In this document: in pieces, positions 7,552-11,727 of the stretch
How the letters are laid out: each line of letters starts with the position of its first letter
How positions within the stretch are numbered: the stretch's first letter is position 1
NCBI GenBank assembly: GCA_027026055.1
Contig: JALVPA010000138.1
Coordinates: 1-11,727 of the forward strand
Reading direction: 5' to 3'
DNA: 11,727 nucleotides
From: Campylobacteraceae bacterium
GTDB lineage: Bacteria > Campylobacterota > Campylobacteria > Campylobacterales > Sulfurovaceae
Position numbers and translations under genes: made by a program
The notes under the pieces: model-generated
What the model was told of the DNA's origin: nothing
The model's input: the letters and a program-made list of their open reading frames with translations, nothing else
Databases searched by the model: none

Positions 7552-8637
7552 TTACAGCCTCTCTTTCAACATTCGTATCCTTCGATACGACGCTTCGATA
7601 CGCGAAACAGATATCTTACCCTCTTCGACAAGTTTGCGAATCGTCTTGACCAAATACCCGACCGACACGATACGCTTCGGGTCGATTTGATTGCCGAAAA
7701 GCAAAAGGTCGTTGCCCGCATTAATCGCCAGCAGTAGCGTCTTTTCAAGCGAATACTTTTTGGCGATCGCCCCCATCTGCAAATCGTCCGTGATCGTCAC
7801 TCCCTCAAATCCGAGCTTACGGCGCAAAATGCTCGTCACCGTTTTATGCGAAAGCGTCGCGGGATAGATAGGATCGAGACGCTTGTTGTACACATGCGCC
7901 ACCATCACCGTGTCGGCATCTTTTGCCAAAAGTTTGTAGGGTATCAACTCCGTCTCTTGCCACTGCTTAGTCACGTCGACAAAGCCTTTATGCGTATCGC
8001 CCGTAGAGGAGCCGTGCCCCGGAAAGTGCTTGATCGAAGTGAGGATACCGTAGCGGTGCATCGCGTCGATAAAGAGCGACGCATAGTGCGCCACCCGTTT
8101 CGGATCGGCGCCGAATGAACGCTTCAATCCGTGAATGACACGGTTTTTCGGATTGATATCAAGATCGACCACCGGCGCCAGATCGTAGTTGATGCCCGTC
8201 TCTTTAAGCTCTTTTGCCATCATGAGAAAATAACGTCTCGCTTCTTTGTCCGAGAGTTCGGCGATAGCGTGTGCGGAGGGAAATTTGCCATAGAAACCGT
8301 ACTTGCTCTTGAGCCGTTGCACCCTACCGCCCTCTTGATCGACGGCAATCAGTAATCTACCATCCTTGCTACATGCTTGCAACTGTGTAGTCAATCTTTT
8401 CAGTTGCGCTTTGGAAAGAATATTTTTAGGTTTGTTTCCGTCGATCGGATTGACGTCGAAAAGTATCACGCCGCCGATATTGTATTTTGCGATATCGCGA
8501 CATATCCGCGACTCTTTGGGTGCGGAGGTGCCGAAAAACCCCACCATAAGCATTTGACCGATTTTTTTCTCCAACGATACCTGTGCATTGACGAACGTAT
8601 ATGCCAAAACCATACTTACCGCAACTTTTCCATACAT
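7552..8637 (-). CDS. nagZ: Glycoside hydrolase family 3 beta-N-acetylhexosaminidase, NagZ-like, exported
   Basis: GH3 enzymes of this branch remove beta-linked GlcNAc from peptidoglycan fragments or chitin sugars. Numbering from an upstream ATG at 8646 (364 residues), the protein shows AVDQEGGRVQRL (101-112), the histidine loop KHFPGHGSSTGDTH (206-219) that supplies the His/Asp acid-base dyad, and TDDLQMGAI (286-294), where D287 is the expected nucleophile. A signal peptide ends at FVNA, so the enzyme is likely periplasmic, unlike cytoplasmic E. coli NagZ. The ATG at 8637 (361 residues) is preferred because AAGGA lies 10 bp before it but only 1 bp before the ATG at 8646. A long structured leader precedes the gene. 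MFS and AhpD-like genes follow closely. The C-terminal GH3 domain is absent, as in NagZ. Confidence 0.92.
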   Translation of the reverse strand: MYGKVAVSMVLAYTFVNAQVSLEKKIGQMLMVGFFGTSAPKESRICRDIAKYNIGGVILFDVNPIDGNKPKNILSKAQLKRLTTQLQACSKDGRLLIAVDQEGGRVQRLKSKYGFYGKFPSAHAIAELSDKEARRYFLMMAKELKETGINYDLAPVVDLDINPKNRVIHGLKRSFGADPKRVAHYASLFIDAMHRYGILTSIKHFPGHGSSTGDTHKGFVDVTKQWQETELIPYKLLAKDADTVMVAHVYNKRLDPIYPATLSHKTVTSILRRKLGFEGVTITDDLQMGAIAKKYSLEKTLLLAINAGNDLLLFGNQIDPKRIVSVGYLVKTIRKLVEEGKISVSRIEASYRRIRMLKERL

Positions 8638-8677
8638 TTTTACCATTTCCTTCGAATTTATTAACCCTAAAAAGGAT

Positions 8678-8734
8678 ACCGAAATTCTTCGTCAAAGCGC
8701 TTTAACGCCATTTGCGTCTTCGTTTTATTTCGGT
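8678..8734 (-). promoter_or_regulatory. Second stem of the nagZ leader, ending in a short U run
   Basis: In the transcript, ACCGAAAT (8734-8727) pairs with AUUUCGGU (8685-8678), 8 bp, and is followed by AUCCUUUUU. Inside lies an 18-bp near-palindrome. A small competing stem ACGC/GCGT with loop AAATG shares its left bases. This could be an attenuator, but the U run starts a few bases after the stem. Fold inferred by eye. Confidence 0.3.
8690..8707. promoter_or_regulatory. 18-bp near-palindrome with LacI-type core AAAGCGCTTT
   Basis: CGTCAAAGCGCTTTAACG pairs at eight of nine positions. The core AAAGCGCTTT, with central CG, is the form bound by many LacI/GalR-family regulators. It lies about 45-55 bp before the nagZ start and downstream of the predicted promoter, a position suited to a roadblock repressor. 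No LacI-family gene is in the window, so the operator call is tentative. Confidence 0.35.
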
Positions 8735-8740
8735 TAAAGT

Positions 8741-8818
8741 TCATTGTTTATACTTCGATTTACAAGGATATCGGGCAATGTGAAATTTTATTTCATTTTG
8801 TCTCCTTTGTTTCATCAT
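8741..8818 (-). CDS. Possible 25-residue leader ORF with strong ribosome site
   Basis: GGAGGAGG (8828-8821) lies 2 bp before a double ATG (8818 and 8815). The spacing is tight for the first ATG and better for the second. The frame encodes 25 residues, beginning MMKQRRQNE and ending KSKYKQ, basic and without a hydrophobic segment, so it is not a typical type I toxin. It spans most of the predicted three-way-junction RNA, and the second ATG lies in a stem. A second AAAGGAG (8808-8802) precedes ATGAAATAA, a two-codon start-stop ORF. Translation here could control the fold of the leader. No homologue is recognised. Confidence 0.3.
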   Translation of the reverse strand: MMKQRRQNEIKFHIARYPCKSKYKQ

Positions 8819-8855
8819 TTCCTCCTCCTTTTCTATGAAACGGTCCGATATCCTT
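8764..8855 (-). ncRNA. Putative structured leader RNA (three-way junction) upstream of nagZ
   Basis: In the minus-strand transcript AAGGATATCGG (8855-8845) pairs perfectly with CCGATATCCTT (8774-8764), 11 bp. Between them, GTTTCAT (8841-8835) pairs with ATGAAAC (8815-8809), with the purine-rich GGAGGAGG in the loop, and TGAAAT (8795-8790) pairs with ATTTCA (8786-8781) around an AAA loop. The three stems form a compact junction that begins about 3 bp after the TATAAT box. It matches no riboswitch class I know. It could also be a palindromic repeat element. Folding is by eye. Confidence 0.4.
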
Positions 8856-8857
8856 CG

Positions 8858-8863
8858 ATTATA
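8858..8863 (-). promoter_or_regulatory. -10 box (TATAAT) of the nagZ leader transcript
   Basis: A perfect TATAAT lies on the minus strand, with TTAACG 18 bp upstream as a possible -35. Transcription would start near 8850, in the first arm of the leader stem, giving a leader of about 210 nt before nagZ. Confidence 0.5.
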
Positions 8864-8898
8864 CGATAGCCGTCAAACTTCCGTTAATCCAAACATCT

Positions 8899-8904
8899 TA
8901 TAAT
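8899..8904 (+). promoter_or_regulatory. -10 box (TATAAT) of the TlpA-like gene
   Basis: A perfect TATAAT lies 32 bp before the ATG at 8937. A start near 8911 leaves a short leader carrying AGAAAGG 6 bp before the ATG. No clear -35 box is seen. It diverges from the nagZ promoter about 40 bp away. Confidence 0.5.
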
Positions 8905-8936
8905 AAGTTTCGAAAATCGATGCAGAAAGGTTCGTT

Positions 8937-9458
8937 ATGTTAAGAAAATTTCTTCGTGTTGTCACGATACTCTCGATGTTTGTCGCGGCGAACTATGCCG
9001 CCGAGAAAAAAAGTAGCCTCACCATTACCGATATCGACGGAAAAAGCTATATCGTCGGCGGAACCGAAAACGGTTTGAAAATTTCGGGAACGGAAGGCAA
9101 AGTGGTGATTTTGGAGTTTTTCGGCAATCACTGTCCCCCTTGTCTGATGAGTATACCGCATCTCGTCAATATACAAAAAAGACATGCGGACAAACTTCAA
9201 GTTTTGGCCGTAGAGGTCCAGGGACTCACCACAGAGGCACTCAAACGTTTCGTTAAAAGCCACGGTATCAACTATCCCGTCTTTTCGGGACGAAAAGAAC
9301 ATCTTTTCGTCAATTATATTGCGCAAAGAGCACAATGGGGAGGCAGCATTCCCTTTACGTTGATACTCGATCCCAAAGGTGAAGTACAGTATATTCAAGC
9401 GGGTCTCATCCCCGAAGAGGTACTCGAAAAGATCTTTCGAGAGTTGTCTCGCAAATAA
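8937..9458 (+). CDS. Exported TlpA-like thioredoxin-fold protein
   Basis: This 173-residue protein has a signal peptide (basic MLRKFLR, hydrophobic core, ANYA) and a thioredoxin fold: strand KVVILEFFGNHC, active site CPPC (C66, C69), a central helix with MSIPHLVNIQKRHADK, and the cis-Pro loop GGSIPFTLILDPKG. The TlpA/ResA class works as a periplasmic disulfide reductase, often for cytochrome c maturation, or as a general redox protein. HCPPC instead of the usual WCxPC is a small deviation. AGAAAGG lies 6 bp before the ATG. No cytochrome or Ccm gene is adjacent, so the partner is unknown. The gene stops 3 bp from the convergent dprA stop. Confidence 0.9.
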   Translation: MLRKFLRVVTILSMFVAANYAAEKKSSLTITDIDGKSYIVGGTENGLKISGTEGKVVILEFFGNHCPPCLMSIPHLVNIQKRHADKLQVLAVEVQGLTTEALKRFVKSHGINYPVFSGRKEHLFVNYIAQRAQWGGSIPFTLILDPKGEVQYIQAGLIPEEVLEKIFRELSRK

Positions 9459-9461
9459 CAC

Positions 9462-10238
9462 TTACGTTACATAAACTTTTCCTTGGGAAATGCATATCTT
9501 TCCTTCGAGCTCCGCTTCGTAAACACGCGCGCCGAAACGCGCCACCGCTTCGTCGAGGCTCGGACAACTCTGACAAAAATAGAAAAAATCGTCCTTAACG
9601 GTGTCGTCGCTTACCGCATGCCCGAAACGAGACGCGAAGACTTCGATATCGTAAATCGCCTCGGCTTTGCCTTCCGATAAAAGCCTGTTCGTCCCGTCGC
9701 TCTCCCCGATACGTTGAGGCAACACAAAGATCGGCTTACCCATCGCTTGCGCATATGCCGCCGAGTGCATCGACCCGCTCTTTTCGTCGGCTTGCGCAAT
9801 GACAAGTACCTCTCCCAACGCCACGACAATTTCGTTGCGTTGTACGAAGCTCCACTGTGTCGCGCGAAATCCCTCTTCAAAAGGGCTCAACAACAATCCG
9901 TTTCTCTCTATCTCGGCAATCATCGATGCGTTGACGGCGGGATAACGCAAGTCAAGACCGCATCCAAGTACCGCGATCGTATTGTCGCTACCTGCCGCGA
10001 GATGCGCCGTCGCGTCGCACCCCATGGCCGCCCCACTGACAATGCACACACCCCTTGTGCGCAACGCTTTGACCAATGCGCTCAATACCTCTTTGGTATA
10101 GCCGCTCGGTCTTCGCGTGCCTACTACGGAGACGATAGGACGCTTGAGCAACGACAAGTTTCCCCGATAATAAAGCGGTTGCGGATAGCGTCGCATCGCT
10201 TCGAGTGCGGCGATACGATAAGGAACGGCCAGACTCAT
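9462..10238 (-). CDS. dprA: DNA processing protein DprA (short form)
   Basis: DprA loads RecA on incoming single-stranded DNA during natural transformation. This 258-residue protein shows the Rossmann-like core: VSVVGTRRPSGYTKEVLSAL (36-55), IVSGAAMGCDATAHLAAG (66-83), IAVLGCGLDLRYP, FVQRNEIVVALGEVLVIAQA (131-150), SGSMHSAAYAQAMGKPIFVLP (154-174), and GTNRLLSEGKAEAI. The N-terminal SAM domain of longer DprA proteins is absent. The last 40 residues (SLDEAVARFGARVYEAELEGKICISQGKVYV in outline) fit the C-terminal DML1 winged-helix domain. GAGGGGA lies about 9 bp before the ATG. In Helicobacter pylori and Campylobacter jejuni dprA sits beside the ruvX homologue. Here the two are about 7 kb apart. 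Confidence 0.93.
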   Translation of the reverse strand: MSLAVPYRIAALEAMRRYPQPLYYRGNLSLLKRPIVSVVGTRRPSGYTKEVLSALVKALRTRGVCIVSGAAMGCDATAHLAAGSDNTIAVLGCGLDLRYPAVNASMIAEIERNGLLLSPFEEGFRATQWSFVQRNEIVVALGEVLVIAQADEKSGSMHSAAYAQAMGKPIFVLPQRIGESDGTNRLLSEGKAEAIYDIEVFASRFGHAVSDDTVKDDFFYFCQSCPSLDEAVARFGARVYEAELEGKICISQGKVYVT

Positions 10239-10266
10239 AGGTTCTTCCCCTCAAGCGATATCGGAA

Positions 10267-10272
10267 AGTATA
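10267..10272 (-). promoter_or_regulatory. Candidate -10 box (TATACT) of dprA
   Basis: TATACT on the minus strand lies 28 bp before the dprA ATG, with only a T-rich stretch at the -35 position. The preceding T8 run (terminator of the upstream gene) overlaps that region. Confidence 0.35.
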
Positions 10273-10290
10273 GCGCACAATAGGCGTTCT

Positions 10291-10316
10291 AAAAAAAATT
10301 ATGTCATTTTGTCATA
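10291..10316 (-). terminator. Weak intrinsic terminator after the DASS carrier gene
   Basis: On the minus strand TATGACA-AAA-TGACATA forms a 7-bp stem with one A-A mismatch, followed by AA and T8 (10298-10291). The stem is weak and AT-rich but is in the right place, just after the TGA at 10320-10318. Confidence 0.45.
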
Positions 10317-10317
10317 T

Positions 10318-11652
10318 TCATAGCGCCCACGGCCAATAAGTGACGGCGAAAAAGCTTAAAACCGCAATACCAAGTAGATTGAGTTTGAAGCCCGTCGTCG
10401 CCATTTCGCGGATACGAATCGCCCGAGAACTCATCACGATGGCATTGGGCGGTGTGGCGATCGGCAACATAAAAGCATAGCTGGCGGCCACCGTCGCGGT
10501 GAGCAAAATCGTCATCGTCTGTTCCTGAGGCAGAGTGCGCGACATTTCATAGAAGATCGGTAATGCAATGGATGTCAGTGCGGTATTACTGGTCACTTCC
10601 GTAGAGAATGTGACGAAAAACGCTACAATCACGATCACCCATACAAACGGAAGTTCGGAGACGACATGAAGCCTCTGTGCGATTTCCTGTGCCAAACCCG
10701 TATGCGAAAAGGCCGCTGCGATCGAAAAACCGGCCCCGAACAAAAAAATAATCTCATAAGGGATATTGCGCGTATCCTCCCATGTCAACAAGTTAATACC
10801 GGGCAAAAAAAGCGCCAATCCGAAGCCCAAAAGTAACAATTTCTCATTGAGTGCAAATCCCGCAATCTGTTTCAAAAAAGTATTGACTACCAAAAGAACC
10901 GACAAAAGCAGAATCATGCCGTAAAGTCGTTTTTGGTCTCTATCGAGCACAGGTATGTCGTTATCGATATCCGCCACACTCTCTTCTTTAGTGCCGAGTG
11001 AAAGCAAGTAAGGCATCACAAACAACATCGTCGCAACGATGGGAGCGGTCATGAGCATCCATCCGCCGAATGTCGCCGATGGCAATGCATTGTCCTCTAA
11101 AAAACCGAGCAAAATAAGGTTGGGCGGCGTACCGATAGGCGTTAAAATACCGCCGATACTTGCCCCGTAAGCCGTAGCAAGCAAAAAACGCACCTTGAGT
11201 TTCGGATTTTCGCTCAGATAGAGCGCAATCGGCATGAGCATGAGGGTAATCGTGGTATTTGAAAGTACCGCACTCAGTAGTGCCGAAGTGACCGCCAAGG
11301 CATAAATAATACCACGCGGCGTTTTTGGAAAAAACGAAAGCAGTTTCGCCGAAAAGTAGCGATGTAAGCCGCTCTTTTCAATTGCCAGCGCCAACATAAA
11401 TCCACCCAAAAAAAGAAAGATAATCGATTTGGCGTAGTTGGGGGTGACGTCGTTGGCAGGCAAAATTCCCAGACTCGGAAAAAGCAAAATCGGCAACATC
11501 GACACTACCCCGAGCGGCAACGCTTCGTTCGTCCAGAGCGTCACCATTAACGCTACGCTCCCTACCAACAACGCCTGCACCGGCGTAAACCATACCTGCG
11601 CCGCCAAATAAAACACCGCCGCAACCGCCAATGCCGTCAGCATACCTTTCAT
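10318..11652 (-). CDS. DASS/SLC13-family (VcINDY-like) sodium:anion carrier
   Basis: This 444-residue inner membrane carrier is close to VcINDY in length. The family moves C4-dicarboxylates, citrate or sulfate with Na+ by an elevator mechanism. Both signature SNT motifs are present: SNTTITLMLMP (131-141) and TSNTALTSIALP (354-365). Each is followed by its Pro-Pro-Asn loop, GTPPN (174-178) and ATPPN (399-403), as expected from the inverted repeat of the fold. Substrate cannot be read from the sequence; dicarboxylate is most likely, sulfate an alternative. The start ATG has AAAGGAAAAG just upstream. The gene is followed by a weak terminator and then dprA. No sensor or dicarboxylate enzyme gene adjoins it. 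Confidence 0.9.
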   Translation of the reverse strand: MKGMLTALAVAAVFYLAAQVWFTPVQALLVGSVALMVTLWTNEALPLGVVSMLPILLFPSLGILPANDVTPNYAKSIIFLFLGGFMLALAIEKSGLHRYFSAKLLSFFPKTPRGIIYALAVTSALLSAVLSNTTITLMLMPIALYLSENPKLKVRFLLATAYGASIGGILTPIGTPPNLILLGFLEDNALPSATFGGWMLMTAPIVATMLFVMPYLLSLGTKEESVADIDNDIPVLDRDQKRLYGMILLLSVLLVVNTFLKQIAGFALNEKLLLLGFGLALFLPGINLLTWEDTRNIPYEIIFLFGAGFSIAAAFSHTGLAQEIAQRLHVVSELPFVWVIVIVAFFVTFSTEVTSNTALTSIALPIFYEMSRTLPQEQTMTILLTATVAASYAFMLPIATPPNAIVMSSRAIRIREMATTGFKLNLLGIAVLSFFAVTYWPWAL

Positions 11653-11711
11653 CTCTTTTCCTTTATCGTATTAACAGGGTCAACCCCTTAGTCTCTCTTT
11701 GCCGATGAAAC

Positions 11712-11725
11712 GGGACTAAAGTCCC
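11712..11725. repeat. Perfect hairpin GGGACT-AA-AGTCCC at the right edge
   Basis: A 6-bp perfect stem with a 2-nt centre (in RNA the closing pairs would open to make a loop) lies 60 bp upstream of the DASS gene. GACTTTAGTC-type palindromes occur at ends of IS200/IS605-family elements, so an element might begin or end just outside. The window stops too soon to tell. Confidence 0.35.
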
Positions 11726-11727
11726 TA

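Noticed and set aside
8708..8726. GACGCAAA in the nagZ leader, as in c-di-GMP-I riboswitches
   Set aside because: Only this short string matches; the other conserved parts of that riboswitch (GCACAGGGCAAACC-type segment and tetraloop receptor) are absent.
8940..9461. 173-codon - strand open frame antisense to the TlpA-like gene
   Set aside because: Same length as the real gene and exactly opposite it. The + strand frame has the signal peptide, CPPC motif and ribosome site; the - frame has no recognisable feature.
11698..11727. CRISPR repeat at the right edge
   Set aside because: Only one copy of the palindromic unit is present and no spacer-repeat periodicity can be seen.

Overview
The window reads as chromosomal DNA of a Campylobacterota (epsilonproteobacterial) organism, most likely a free-living, moderate-GC member of the Sulfurovum/Sulfurimonas/Hydrogenimonas kind. 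This is inferred from the style of the proteins (Acs, short DprA without an N-terminal SAM domain, DASS carrier, TlpA-like thioredoxin), dense packing and short AT-rich promoters. No marker gene fixes the genus. No tRNA, rRNA, CRISPR array or complete mobile element is visible.

Layout: (1) 1-2026 (-), a large hybrid sensor protein running off the left edge, with the order signal peptide, TM, HisKA-like, HATPase, REC1, REC2, Hpt. It diverges from ruvX (2103-2501, +). (2) 2491-5675 (-), acs (acetyl-CoA synthetase), then a shrunken patatin-like gene that seems to have lost its middle, then a DUF808/YedI-type membrane protein. The last converges with ruvX and overlaps it by 11 bp. (3) 5807-8637 (-), a tight cluster transcribed in the order GH3 beta-N-acetylhexosaminidase (NagZ-like, exported), MFS transporter, AhpD/carboxymuconolactone decarboxylase-fold protein, ended by a perfect 12-bp hairpin. 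(4) 8638-8936, a structured intergenic region with divergent promoters. (5) 8937-9458 (+), an exported TlpA-like thioredoxin, converging with dprA (9462-10238, -) with 3 bp between the stops. (6) 10318-11652 (-), a DASS/SLC13 anion carrier. The right edge ends in a perfect hairpin.

How the genes may work together: Acs activates acetate, and the DASS carrier probably brings in C4-dicarboxylates or another divalent anion. The exported hexosaminidase with its downstream transporter suggests cell-wall or amino-sugar turnover. RuvX and DprA belong to DNA processing and recombination. The links between regions are weak; this is mostly ordinary core genome.

The most unusual signals are two. First, the sensor protein has non-canonical residues at three of its four phosphotransfer positions (HisKA His to Glu, REC1 Asp to Ser, Hpt His to Ile) and a lost N-box Asn, while REC2 is intact. 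Second, the leader in front of the hexosaminidase gene can fold as a three-way junction whose outer 11-bp stem begins near the predicted transcription start. It encloses a 25-codon ORF with a very strong ribosome binding site, and is followed by a LacI-operator-like palindrome inside a second stem.
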